From Toxorhynchites rutilus septentrionalis (taxonomy: Eukaryota > Arthropoda > Insecta > Diptera > Culicidae): a stretch of 64,000 nt of DNA. A program made the position numbers and the translations under genes. Of this stretch, positions 35,131 through 45,681 are shown one piece after another. Numbering within the stretch: position 1 is the stretch's first letter; each line of letters begins with the position of its first letter. Under the pieces are notes generated by a model, which did no database searches, had not been told where the DNA came from, and saw nothing but the letters and a program-made list of their open reading frames with translations. The stretch is taken from positions 9,829,380 through 9,893,379 of the forward strand of contig NC_073746.1 in assembly GCF_029784135.1 (NCBI RefSeq). The letters run 5' to 3'.

Positions 35131-35626
35131 CCAAATTTGATGGATTAGAGTTCAGAAAAGTTTTTTACAGGCCGAACTGAAAGGAGCATTTAGCGAAAAT
35201 CGTGGTGTCGATGATAATTCGATACCGATAGGTGCCATGGATATGGATTTCATAATGAAGAATATGAAATACATGACATGATGTAGTGAATATATCCCCA
35301 TATCGAAGAAATCACTTTAATGAAACTGTTTACCGTTTGTCGTTTTTAAGTGTTGGGAAAGGGCATTATTTTTGCTGAGTAAATTCCAAGAAAAAATCCA
35401 TTCCTTCTTTAAGCGTGATTCATTCTGCTTCGGATCAACGGAACAGTGATAATCATTTCATACAAAAGATAAAATGACCAAGAGTTATATGATTGCTATT
35501 TATTGAGTCGGAAAATTGTTTCAATAGCTTAATGATAGCTTCGAAAACAGGTTATAAAATGACGCTTCCTTTGCTTTCGTTCATTTCTTACTCTACTCTC
35601 GCACCGTGACGACTCGTTTGTTTGGG

Positions 35627-35991
35627 ACCAAGCAGATAGCAGGTTAGTCTTTCAGTGGTAAGGCACACGAAAGCAGCTCGGATAAGCGCACCAGCCGCAG
35701 GATAGGTGAAGAAGCCACATCGCTATCGACCGGGAACTTTGCGTGAAATTCATCGCTATCGGAAGTCGACCGAATTGCTGATCCGCAAGCTACCTTTGCA
35801 GCATTTGGTTCGTGGAATTGCTCAGGACTTCAAAACCGACTTGCGCTTCCAAAGTTCCGCGGTTATGACGCTGCAGGAGGCTTATTCGAAGATACAAATT
35901 TGTGTGCTATCCACGTAAAACGCGTCACATCATGCCCAAGGACATTCAGCTGGCCCGTCGAATCCAAGGAGAGGGTGCTATATTAGCTTAG
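35627..35991 (+). pseudogene. Histone H3 pseudogene, copy c
   Basis: Same structure as copy b: missing start, broken N-terminal tail, open segment [20 protein letters not shown], and the shared deletion after 'LQEA'. The C-terminal block reads with GERA changed to GEGA. The shared lesion shows that the gene was already dead before it was multiplied. Stem-loop at 36004-36019. Confidence 0.85.
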
Positions 35992-36003
35992 CATATAATC
36001 AAC

Positions 36004-36019
36004 GGCCCTTTTCAGGGCT
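36004..36019 (+). promoter_or_regulatory. Histone H3 mRNA 3' stem-loop
   Basis: GGCCCTTTTCAGGGCT, as in copies a and b. Confidence 0.85.
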
Positions 36020-36554
36020 CCAAATTTGATGGATTAGAGTTCAGAAAAGTTTTTTGCAGGCCAAACTGAAACGAGAATTTTCGTTTGGATGCCATACAGC
36101 ATCGAGAAAATTCCGGAAAGATCTAATCGTTGCTGAAAAATAATCTGCCAGTTCCCTGGGAATTGAAGAATACATCCATGCGAAAGAGTTTATTTTAATG
36201 TTTTTAAATTATATGGCGAACACAGCGACCAAATACATTTGATTTCGTAATTTTTCAATCAAGTGTAATTAGCTGGAAGGCTTCTGAAGATTATTCTTTC
36301 CCATCAGTAGGATATTTTCGTATCCAATAATGGATGCATAACATGAAAAACGGAAAATGTTTCGTATCGCCAAAATTATATAATTTTCAATCGATTATTG
36401 CTCAGTCGCCGAAATTTTCATACTCAGAAAGTTCATTCTCCTCTAGTTTGCCTTCCAAATTGCCATCGTAAACCACACCTTCTCTCGATTCAATCACGCA
36501 CGAAAAGCATACTGAAATGATATTCTGGTGGTGAAACCCATTCATTTTTTGTGA

Positions 36555-36707
36555 GGTGTCGTGCACAAATTACGTAACGCGATAAGGGGGGAGGGGTTAG
36601 ATGTTGCGTTACTTTCTGTTTATTAGAGATAGGAAATTGCGTTACGAAAGAGGGGGGGGGAGGTTCAAAATCCAGATTTTTGCGTTACGTAATTTGTGCA
36701 CGACGCC
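36555..36707. mobile_element. 153-bp MITE
   Basis: GGTGTCGTGCACAAATTACG at the left has an inverted partner at the right (one mismatch over 26 bp). The flanking TGA at 36552-36554 and 36708-36710 is a 3-bp target duplication, which would suit a PIF/Harbinger-type source. The interior is G-rich (runs of G near 36590 and 36650). Confidence 0.8.
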
Positions 36708-37454
36708 TGAGGACATCGACAAGACAACATCGTTCCTGAACGAGCTGAACGGCGAGGGATCGAGGTATTCATTACCTGGCTTGACCTGACCTGAAATGCA
36801 ATCAGTTTGTTTTAACTGTGAGGAAGCGCAGAAAAGCCGATCGATCAGAAGGAGAAGAGAAGGTGACCAAGAGAGTATCAGCATCGAAATACGGTTCCTC
36901 GGGAAGACATAGAAGCAGCCGCCACACACACACACACATACACGCGCGCAACTCTTTTCGTTTGCTGGTTATCGAGAGGAAACCTGGAAAGAAATGATCG
37001 TTGTTGAAAAAGAATCTGCCAGTTCCCCTTGGAATTGAAAATTACATTCAAGCGAGTTTATTTTAATGTTTTCTATCCATATAATACCGCGACCACATAC
37101 ATTTGGTTTTGTGATTTGTCAATCAAGTGCAGTTAACAGGAAAGCTTCTGAAGATTATTCTTCAGAACAAGGTTTTTTGTACCCAATATTGGATGCATAA
37201 AACCTTGAGTCTTCAAAGTAACACTCTCGTTTTTGAAGTCACCCAAATATTTATTTATTCATTCATTCAGGATGGATTTAGATTCAACTTCAAACAAATG
37301 ATCTCTAAATCAACGATAGTCCTACGTCACCCTTGCGGTTATACCATAGATATAACCCACTTCCTGTTTTTTTCATGGATAAATGTCTATAATATATGAT
37401 TTGAACAGAATATCATCCAAATGAGCATATATATTTTTGTAAACACATGCTCCA

Positions 37455-37625
37455 GTTTTTGACGATTCGGTGCCACATTGCCGCTAGTATATCAGCATAT
37501 GTTGGCTTCAAGTTCAGCAAGAGCTGCTGGTTTGTCGCCATAAGCCTCACGCATAACATAGCCCCAAAGAGAGTATTCCAATGGTGTTAACTCACAGGAA
37601 TGTGCCTCATCTGAAGCACGATTTA
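37455..37625 (-). pseudogene. DDE transposase C-terminal scrap
   Basis: On the minus strand, reading toward 37455: CELTPLEYSLWGYVMREAYG followed by DKPAALAELEANI. This is the third-acid region of the same broad transposase type as 3734-4363 (TPPDFFLWGYLKSKVYTGKP). An in-frame stop follows. No ends or N-terminal part were found. Confidence 0.65.
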
Positions 37626-39389
37626 TCAATGAAAATTGGTATCGTTCCCTATTTCTTCCAATAGCCTAATCTGCGAACTTATGACGCGAAGCGATGGCGA
37701 AAACTTTGATTAAGTCATTTGACTGCTGTTTAGTTTCCGACTATGTCAGATTCATCGACTTCAAGACGACCGCTTGCTTGTCCCGATTGTTTTAATGCCA
37801 AGCCTTACTTATCTAAATATTTTCATGACGCAGATAAGAATTACCTCGATTAGAATACCAGGAATGTGTGACGCTTATATTATCAAGGCTGCTCGTTATC
37901 AGATTTTTCTCTTGTTTCCCGCTTTCCCCACCCACAGCCGATTAGGTTCATTCAAAAAAGACTCAACCGAGAATGAACGTATTCCGTGCTCAGCGGTGCT
38001 CCACACGTATGACTTTCTTATCTCTGGAGCGACAACACGTTTCGCAAGAATCCAGACATTAAACATCTACCCATGGTCCTCGCATTTAGGTGTTTTGTTT
38101 GACGGTGTTGTATTGGTTTCAGAATTGGTATGTTTGCAACGTTTGAAATATCTGTTCCGACAAACACAGATAATTCTAGTACATATAACTGGAAGTAACT
38201 CAAACTTACTAGCAACGAATTACAAGATAGGCCAACAATAGGTCCGCTCACCACAGTGAGCCGCATTGGGCACCGGTAGTGTGTAAAACACGAGCGCGCG
38301 CGCATCTTGGCCGACGCTTCAGTTCCCGATCGGCGCTCGGTAGGCTCAAACTCGTCACTTCCAGACGTGTGGGACGATTCGCGAAACACTTAGGTATCGC
38401 AGGTAGCAGCGCAACGTGTGTTCGCCAGGGGCGAGGTCGCCGCCATGCGATAGCAGTAGCATTGTTTGCAAAGTTGTTCCCATATCTGGCGGAGCATCTC
38501 TCTAAACGGTTCGGTGTTCGACACATCGATATAACTGTGTCGGCAAACAGCCAAGAGTATTTGCGATGGATATCGTCGCCCCAACAGCTGACCGCAGCAG
38601 TTTGCTTGAGCAAATCAAAAACAAAAACAAAAAATGAAAACAGAGATCTGTATGCAAAAGGCAGAATGTGTATTGTTGTTTACTCACGCGAATTAATTGA
38701 TAGCCCCGCCGTGGTGGCCACTTCATATGTGCGCGGAATCATTTTGTGGTCAGGGTGTGATGGTGGTCTTCGTGGAGGTCAATACGAGAAACAAATTGCG
38801 TGTGGTTTGTGTGATTCAAATGTGTTCGTTCCGGGAATCGCCATCGATATCGATGCCGTGATGCCGAAATGTGCTAACATGTGCCGTGTGGTGATCATCA
38901 ATAATGACTCGTGCATAGGCGCGCTTGGCTATCTGTTTTGATTGGCACTGGGCTGAAATATGAGGTTGAGGATGAGTTAAATATAAACTGAAACAGGCAT
39001 TTCAACAATATGTCCCGTGTAAGATTACGTACCGCAAAACGTCCCGCATTTGGCAAAAGAAACGAAAATGTTCCGGGATATCAATATTTTTCAATATTAC
39101 AATTTGATCATGTTGATTTTATTAAATGGACGAATCACAAAAAAAAAGCATCCAAAGATTAATACGTTGAGCTGGTTTCATCGCACCGACTTTTTGTTTA
39201 GAGAGTGTCAAATGAAAACGACAGCAACAAAATTAGAAAATGTTTTTTTATAAAAGTCCCCTATTGATCCGCAGGGACCAACGTGAGTCAGTCGAAAAGT
39301 TCATCTTTGGTCTCCTAGCTCGGTCAGGACTTAACGTGTTAAATAAGCCGGAATAACTAGTGTATACGGGACAGGAATAGACAGAGTTG
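37626..39389. other. Unassigned; GC-richer island 38240-38940
   Basis: 38240-38940 is distinctly richer in CG dinucleotides than its surroundings and has long frames on both strands (220 aa on plus from a GTG; 123 and 121 aa on minus). No domain is recognisable. Opposing long frames in a GC-rich patch usually mean composition rather than coding, so a promoter or 5' non-coding exon is as likely as a gene. Confidence 0.35.
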
Positions 39390-39890
39390 TTTGATGAAGT
39401 ATCGTAAATGAAACGCTTGGCGGCCTTACGGAAGTTGGCCGGAACCTCAACTATGGCCGATGAGAAGATGTATGTCAGCGTGTTCTTTTACCTTTCCGTG
39501 GCTTTGGTGGTCGGCTGTCTCTCCATTTTGGCCTTCCGCCAAAAAGTTTTCTATCGGTCGCAGCTGGGGGATGTTGGGAAGGTTGGCGGTTTATCTCCAG
39601 CCGATCCATCCTCCAGTGATCTTTTGGCATAATGGACAGATCCCAGGTTCAACCACATCACCTTCGCAACTTCCGGCAAGCACTTCGTACTGTATATCTC
39701 CCAGTTTACCATATGACTCGAAAGAAGAGCGGCTTGGACATTCCCTTCTCGTTTGTCAGAGAATGATTCTTGGAGAACTTGATGTGGGTGATATACTCGT
39801 CGCCATCACTTATCTGGGGAACGTGAAGAATCCGGTCCCTTGCATTCGTTTAATTCTAGCATCAAGTACGTTTTGTCTTTCATTATGAGT
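39390..39890 (-). pseudogene. Tc1-like transposase pseudogene
   Basis: Minus-strand pieces in changing frames include 'TYLMLELNE', 'EKREGNVQAALLSSH'-type decay of an E-K-G-M-S-K-P-L-F-F block, 'EIYSTKCLPEVAK', a decayed '.SVHYAKRSLED' at the second-Asp region and 'NIPQLRPIENF' (the terminal Glu region). It is the same family as the plus-strand remnant at 52690-53160. The frames on the plus strand here are shadows. Confidence 0.65.
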
Positions 39891-39949
39891 ACGAAAAGAA
39901 GTTTTTCACTTCTTTAACCGGAAAGAAGTTTTTCACCGGTACATCAAGC

Positions 39950-40240
39950 TACTCCTTCTGGAGGATTGCCTGTTGCTCTGATAATTACAATATCCTCTCT
40001 CTGCCGCTCCTTAAGCCGGGAGATCGAAGCAACCGGTCAAATGATGAAGGAGAATCTGGCCAAAATGGACATTTTTATGCGGAAGCGTCAGACGAGACCG
40101 ACAGTATCTGATTGGCTATATCTGGCGGACACAAAGTGCCTCAGAATGTCCAACTCCTTCGCTGTGGGGTGGAGCTGGCAGTATAAAAAACTCATCAAGT
40201 TGCTTGACAGTGCTGCTGCTGCGAACCAACAGCCTTGAAT
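39950..40240 (+). pseudogene. Fragment related to the N-terminal part of the 52690 element
   Basis: The DNA from 'ctccttaagccgggagatcga' to 'cggaagcgtcagacgag' is repeated closely at 52700-52805, next to the transposase remnant there. 40020-40240 gives an open stretch (MMKENLAKMDIFMRKRQTR...). It is probably a piece of the same element, inverted relative to 39390-39890. Its role is unknown. Confidence 0.45.
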
Positions 40241-40568
40241 CATTTTTGTTGCAGGCCCCATAAACCTAACATTTAAGGAAAATTTGTTCCATTAAATTAT
40301 CTTTTCTAGTTTTTTTTTATCGCCATCCGAAATTAGTCCATTTTTTTAACACACTAAAATCGATGAAAAATGGATTGGAATTTTCGAGCATTCCATTCGA
40401 TAATTGGAAGAAAATTGTAGAATTTGAATCGTGCTTGCCAGACCTAAATGCTCTGACCGAGTGAGAGATTTTCAGGCGTAAACAAAATCTAAACCACCGA
40501 AAAATCACAGCTGAGTGTTTACAGGTCAGGTTTAATTACTAGGACACATGTTAAGAGTTTCACGAATA

Positions 40569-41822
40569 AAGGGTGTGTCACTTCAAATTGCATTACGGAA
40601 AAAACGCTGTAGAAATTCGCCCAGTAGACCGATCCGAGCATTTTCTTTTTATTCATACTTCGAGGCCAAGCCCGTATGCTCGCACCTACCTCTTTACCCC
40701 GTCCATAAGGTTCTGTACAACGTCAGGTTGTAGTTTTTTTTGAACAGAAATCCATTTTCTGTTGAAGTCCGCCTCCGATTTGACAACTTTTGGGTTCTTC
40801 CGGAGGGCCTGCTTCATAATCGCCCAATATTTCTTTATTGGGCGAAGCTCCGGCGCGTTGGGCGGGTTCATTTCCTTTGGCACGAAGGTGACCCCGTTGG
40901 CTTCGTACCACTCCAACACGTCCTTTGAATAGTGGCACGAAGCGAGATCCGGCCAGAAGATGGTCGGGCCCTCGTGCTGCTTCAATAGTGGTAGTAAGCG
41001 CTTCTGTAGGCACTCCTTGAGGTAAACCTGCCCGTTTACCGTGCCGGTCATCACGAAGGGGGCGCTCCGCTTTCCGCAAGAGCAGATCGCTTGCCACACC
41101 ATGCTCTTTTTGGCAAACTTGAATAGTTTCTGCTTGCGAATCTCCTCCGGAACGCTGAATTTGTCCTCTGCGGAGAAGAACAACAGGACCGGCAGCTGAC
41201 GAAAGTCCGCTTTGACGTAGGTTTCGTCGTCCATTACCAGGCAATGCGGCTTCGTCAGCATTTCGGTGTACAGCTTCCGGGCTCGCGTCTTCCCCACCAT
41301 GTTTTGCCTTTCGTCGCGGTTAGGAGCCTTCTGAACCTTGTATGTTCGCAGGCCCCCCCGCTGCTTGGTCCGCTGGACGAATGAACTTGACAAATTCAGC
41401 TTATTGACGACATCCCGGACCGAACTTCTCGGATCACGTCTAAACTGCTTAACTACGCGCTTGTGATCTTTTTCACTGACGGAGCATCCATTTTTGCCGT
41501 TCTTCACCTTCCGGTCGATGGTTAGGTTCTCGAAATATCGTTTTAATACTCTGCTGACCGTGGATTGGACGATTCCCAGCATCTTACCGATGTCCCGATG
41601 TGACAACTCCGGATTCTCGAAATGAGTGCACAGGATTAATTCACGACGCTCTTTTTCATTCGACGACATTTTTCCAAATTTACGAAAAATTGACAGTGAA
41701 GCATGGCCAACGTGATCTATACACTCTTATCTGATTATAAGCGAAAGCTGAAGATATAATTCCTAAAAATTAAATTTCTACAGCGTTTTTTTCCGTGATG
41801 CAATTTGATGTGACACACCCTT
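40569..41822 (-). mobile_element. ITmD37E element, full length
   Basis: AAGGGTGTGTCAC(A/T)TCAAATTG ends about 45 bp long match in inverted orientation and are flanked by TA (40567-40568 and 41823-41824). The 1254-bp length and a single transposase frame are typical. A close relative lies at 61365-62515. Confidence 0.9.
40686..41669 (-). CDS. ITmD37E transposase, open but catalytically altered
   Basis: The 327-residue frame from ATG 41669 is uninterrupted. The N-terminus (MSSNEKERRELILCTHFENP) and residues to ~110 form two helix-turn-helix units. The catalytic region has VMDDETYVK (first Asp) and FWPDLASCHYS (second Asp). Thirty-seven residues after the second Asp comes PELRPIKKYW, where the family has Glu; here the codon gives Lys. 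The frame also stops at MDGVKR, whereas the copy at 61365 continues through KVRAYGLGLEV, so a nonsense change removes about a dozen residues. It is a dead DD37E enzyme that may still bind DNA. High identity between the two copies suggests recent activity. Confidence 0.9.
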   Translation of the reverse strand: MSSNEKERRELILCTHFENPELSHRDIGKMLGIVQSTVSRVLKRYFENLTIDRKVKNGKNGCSVSEKDHKRVVKQFRRDPRSSVRDVVNKLNLSSSFVQRTKQRGGLRTYKVQKAPNRDERQNMVGKTRARKLYTEMLTKPHCLVMDDETYVKADFRQLPVLLFFSAEDKFSVPEEIRKQKLFKFAKKSMVWQAICSCGKRSAPFVMTGTVNGQVYLKECLQKRLLPLLKQHEGPTIFWPDLASCHYSKDVLEWYEANGVTFVPKEMNPPNAPELRPIKKYWAIMKQALRKNPKVVKSEADFNRKWISVQKKLQPDVVQNLMDGVKR

Positions 41823-42781
41823 TAAATGAGACTGTCTAAACTATGGGTTATGTTCACACCACGTATATACATAACGTTTCGTTTTTTGTGTTCCGCGTTA
41901 GACCTCGGACCATCTGGTCACTTTAGTTAAATGGAATGTTAAGTACGTATTCAAAATTGAAAGTAGTGAGTGTTTTTTTTTTGTGAGCAACACATAATTC
42001 GTAAAAACAATCAGAGCGGCAACTACAGAAAAAAAGAAAAAAAAAGTTTTCGAAGAATCGACTTCAATAGATCTATACGAAAGATGTTGAAAAAAGGGCC
42101 ATGGCCGATTCCATTTGAATTGGAAGGTTGATTCGTTTACCACCATTTTTTAACCCTTTGCGGTCGGAATTATTTTTACATGAAAAGGCAGTGATTTAGA
42201 ACTTTGTGAGATTATTTGCAGAATATGTATATCTTGAGAGATTATGAAAGTTGAACAATATTCATTTATTTTTATGTTAACTTCAGATAAGTATTTACAA
42301 TGTGTTTTAATGTATTGTTTTCATATAAAAAATGCTATCATTCGTATGATATTTTTCGAAGCAGCTCGAAACAGAAATGCAGTTCAGGTGTTCGCAGGTA
42401 TCACAAAACACACTGTTTGAACATTCAAAACAATGCTCTCATAATTTCATAATGTTTATTTTTAACACAACCTTATACAAAAAAAATATCACATCACCTA
42501 ATTAATTGAAGCATTTCAGTCGAAAATTATCTACTTTTCTAGAAAAATTTACTTCTAGGTTGCAAAGGCTCGAGACACATTCGAAAACGACCAAAAGTTG
42601 AGAGTTTTCAGTAAATTTTATTTTAAAATCACAGTTACTCAGAAACCGTAGCATTTGGCAAAATTTGACTGTAAATTATGCGTACTTTCGTAAAATCGTG
42701 TCTAAAAACAATTATAAGAAACATTTCCAAAATTTTCAAAAATTCCACTTAAAAAAACTTTTATTCAGTTAAAAAAAAAAA
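41823..42781. other. Dispersed TTAA repeat fragment and AT-rich sequence
   Basis: TTAACCCTTTGCGGTCG at 42151-42167 is a piggyBac-like terminus. The following ~280 bp relates to 6660-6735 and 8870-8945 (minus). The opposite end was not found before copy 6 begins. Confidence 0.45.
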
Positions 42782-44117
42782 TTAGTGGGTTATATCTATG
42801 ATATAACCGCAAGGTTCACGTGGAACTACCTTAGCTTAGCAATCATTCGTTTGTATTGATTAAATTCTTGATTGAATGAAACAGTTTCCAAATTCAATTG
42901 AGTTCAATATATTTGCTCTGTGAGTGAAAAAAAATGAACAAATGCCGTGTAAAGTCAATTCATTTATTGTGATTGATTGTTCTTCGTTACAAGTAAATTT
43001 AATGACGGACCTTTTACGTTTGGTATGATGACTAGAACAAAATATATGTACGGAAGAATTATCAAACGTTTGATGAACCAGCCTAAGGCTGAAAATCTTT
43101 CCAATAAAGACAAAAAAAAATTATCAAACGATTATTTTATTTTACATTTCCCTCTGAAGTTTACATCCCAAAAGAGTACATACTTCTCGAATCTCGAATT
43201 TGCCTTAAACTGGGAAGTTCATTCGCTTCTAGTGGCTGCACGATTTTCCCAGGTTCCTAAGTTTAGAAGATCATGTTAGGACAGACATATTCCACTCTGC
43301 ACAAAGGCAAGCGAGGACAAAAGTACTCGCAGTTTGCATTTATTTGCAGAGCCGATTTCCCCAGAAACCTCGGTATTGAAGTCTGTGTTAGGGAAACACA
43401 TTTCAATCGGAACAAAAATACCCCCGATTTGTATGAATTCGCAATGCCGATTTCCCCACGCTTCATGGATTTGAAGTCTGTGTTAGGGAAACACATTCCA
43501 GTCGGAACAAAAATACCCCCGACTTGCATGAATTTGAAATACCGATTTCTCCAGGCACCTTGGTTTAGAAATCTCTATTAGGGAACACATTTCGGTGGGA
43601 ACAAAAGCTCCCCCTACTTTCGTGTGTTCTTTTTCTTCTTTTTGGCTTTAAGAGGGTTTAAACTTTTCAGTTCACTCGCCTCTAGGCTCTTTCGTGTGTT
43701 TGCAATGCCGATTTCGCTGCTTGGTTTTAAAGTCTGTGTTAGGGAACATTTTTCGATGAGAACAAAAGTCCCCCTACTTTCATGTATTTGCAATGCCGAT
43801 TTCCCCAAGGCTGCTTGGTTTTGATGGCTGTGTTAGGGAAACCGTAAATCGGGCCAATCAAAACGATGCAGTTAGGGCGTTTAGATAACGCCTAATATTT
43901 TACAGTTATTCAATTGTTTATCTAATGAAAAACAACATTTTGTTAGTTGCGATAGATGCGTAGAAATATTCCCTATCAAGTGATGCAAACATCTCTCCGA
44001 TCCAGTACGAAATGTTCGAGCTATAAGCATTCGAAATCTTTCATTTTTTCCTGCATGTTCTGTGTTTAGGTTTTCATTTTACCCTCCATATATTCCGGTT
44101 AGACGTAGTCCCACGTC
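42782..44117 (-). mobile_element. Palindrome-capped repeat, copy 6, with internal tandem array
   Basis: On the minus strand it starts GACGTGGGACTACGTC (ending at 44117). Its 3' hairpin is perfect (GGTTATATC, loop ATA, GATATAACC when read on the minus strand, at 42789-42809), then CCACTAA and a long T-run. The middle, 43260-43860, is a tandem array. Confidence 0.7.
43260..43860. repeat. Tandem array, ~110-bp units, about five
   Basis: Each unit has 'gaagtctgtgttagggaaacaca', 'ggaacaaaa', 'ccccc' and 'gcaatgccgatttccccac'. Similar single units occur at 22910-23110 and 51880-51960. One unit is interrupted near 43646-43690 by a copy of the LINE tail motif. The short frames across it (43263-43824) are repeat translation. 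Confidence 0.75.
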
Positions 44118-45400
44118 AAAAACAAAACACCTTTTTTGAGAAAATTGAGTTTTAGATGTACTTTTGAAAAAAAATATAAATAAAACATATTATATATTAT
44201 ATATAATATTTTCTCCATATAGTTCTAATAATGACCGAAAACATTGCGGAAGACACCAATTAAATTGGACCATCCGTTTCTGAGTTACATTTGCAAAAAA
44301 AAATCAAGCCATCTATGCTTAGGCCCTTCTCAAAAGTAAGACTCGAGTCAAAAAGGCAAACCAATGGTGCAAATTGTCTTTTTTTGTCATAAAGAATGCG
44401 TCTGCAAAATTTGTGCCAAATGAAAAATCGTCATTTGCGATTGAAAGGCTCGCATGGAAAACAGAACACTCCTTAGATTCGATATGACTGTATTGTAAGA
44501 GCAATAAGATGAAAGCACACAACAAATGCAACTGAAGATTGGATTTACTTTAAACCCTCATTTCCTGCCCAGTGTCAAATCAAAACCATTGCCTTTCCTA
44601 AGAAAAATATCAACAGTAACATCGGTTTCGTGCGCTCATCCGTTCGAAGCTGTCTCCACCAACGCTGCAATCATCTGCTACACGCGGATGTGTAGTTTCA
44701 AATATTGACCCATCGGTATGTCGCGTATCATCGAGTTAGTCGTGTTACCGGGTTTTGGAACTTAGTGTTGACCAATTAGTTGCAATGATTTATGTGCTGA
44801 AATAATTAACTCTAATCACTGTTGCGTGTTGGTTTACAGTTTGCATTGGGATTGATTCCTGTTAGCCACCATGGCTATAACTACATGTGCGATTTTCGCT
44901 AATCGTATACTACCGTTCAGTGATGGAATGCGATATCGAGCTGAGATAAACGCCAATTGACGTGATGTGTTGATGTCATGCAAATATATTATTCGATCGG
45001 TGCAACTTTGAAAAAATATTCTACCACACGAACCTATGACATCATCAACGAAGAAAGAACGCCTGAAAATTCCGAAACACAGCTGGTTTCAACTGCTGAA
45101 ATCTCCGCAACATCAACCGCAAAGTTTCTGGGACTGACAGTTTTTTATGTTCTGAAGAATATTCTTGCACTGTTTTCACCAGCATCCTCGTCATGCAGCT
45201 TGAAGGACGCAGAGACTTTACTCGCGATAGTGCTTTCTCTCTGTTCGGTTATTCTAATGCCCTTTTATATAGCATTAATCCAAACGAGACACAGATTAAG
45301 TTAATCTAAATTCAATTCCGATGTTTGTTCTAATGCTCTATCGCGCGTGTGAAGTGCACCGACTTAATGAATAGATATGTGCTATGAATTCGAGATAAAC
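44118..45400. other. No recognised gene; one small frame
   Basis: ATG 44978 to TAA 45304 gives 108 residues with two hydrophobic stretches (FLGLTVFYVLKNILALF and LLAIVLSLCSVILMPFYIALI). It has no known domain and lies just upstream of the putative first exon at 45639. It may be chance or a small membrane protein, and I do not call it. Confidence 0.35.
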
Positions 45401-45638
45401 CAAGCAAGGAGCAGAACCCCCGATTTCATCGACAGTCGCGCACCAGTCAGCCGGGTGAGTGTGAATGTGAGCAGTTGCGAAAAAGAGTGACATATTTCCA
45501 GTACTGGCTCAGGTGGTGCAAAGGTGGTGCCAAATGAAGTTAATAATTCCCCGCTCGATCCGTTCCAACGGATACGGTGTCAATTCGTGAATCAGCAGCT
45601 AGCCCCAGCGTCAGTGGTGCAAAACCGGGCGTTTCAGC

Positions 45639-45681
45639 ATGGGTAAAACAACGAGCAAATTAGATAAGCGTCGATCGCAAA
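45639..45681 (+). CDS. Possible first coding exon with N-myristoylation signal
   Basis: ATG 45639 opens MGKTTSKLDKRRSQ and the exon ends at CGCAAA|GTAAGT, an excellent splice donor. Gly2, Ser6 and Lys7 fit the N-myristoyltransferase consensus, so the product would be lipid-anchored at membranes. The first eight residues resemble the start of neuronal calcium sensor proteins (MGK-x-x-SKL), but the following DKRRSQ does not, so no family is assigned. The upstream 240 bp is free of repeats and could be the 5' UTR. Later exons were not found before 64000. The rest of the gene would lie beyond the window or in a very long intron. Confidence 0.4.

Larger units (their letters stand above)
33895..35320. 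repeat. Large inverted repeat with head-to-head H3 pseudogenes
   Basis: The left arm (about 33895-34590) is the reverse complement of the right arm (about 34620-35320), with scattered differences. The axis lies near 34608 in 'tcgtgagtatacagtaagctt'. Each arm carries promoter-like sequence, an H3 pseudogene, its 3' stem-loop and downstream spacer. The third H3 copy at 35627 repeats the right-arm order in tandem. Confidence 0.8.
32775..37366 (+). mobile_element. Palindrome-capped repeat, copy 5, carrying three histone H3 pseudogenes
   Basis: After a T-run it starts GACGTAGGACTACGTC. It ends with TAGTCCTACGTCACCCTTGC, the hairpin GGTTATACC/ATA/GATATAACC, CCACTTCCTG and T7. Inside are (CA)n tracts (33235-33260 and 36922-36940), a nested second start (AACGTAAGACCACGTC, 33536), a ~0.7-kb-arm palindrome holding two H3 copies, a third H3 copy, and a MITE at 36555-36707. 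At 4.6 kb it is the longest family member here. Confidence 0.7.

Noticed and set aside
37774..38241. 155-residue plus-strand frame
   Set aside because: No domain, no splice or codon support, and it runs into the GC-rich island by chance.
38018..38613. Overlapping 121- and 123-residue minus-strand frames
   Set aside because: GC-rich composition gives long frames on both strands and no domain is visible on either.
40723..41244. 173-residue minus-strand frame inside the ITmD37E element
   Set aside because: It is an alternative frame of the transposase.
44978..45304. 108-residue frame with two hydrophobic stretches as a membrane protein gene
   Set aside because: No recognisable family and no supporting splice sites. 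Reported only as part of the unassigned stretch.
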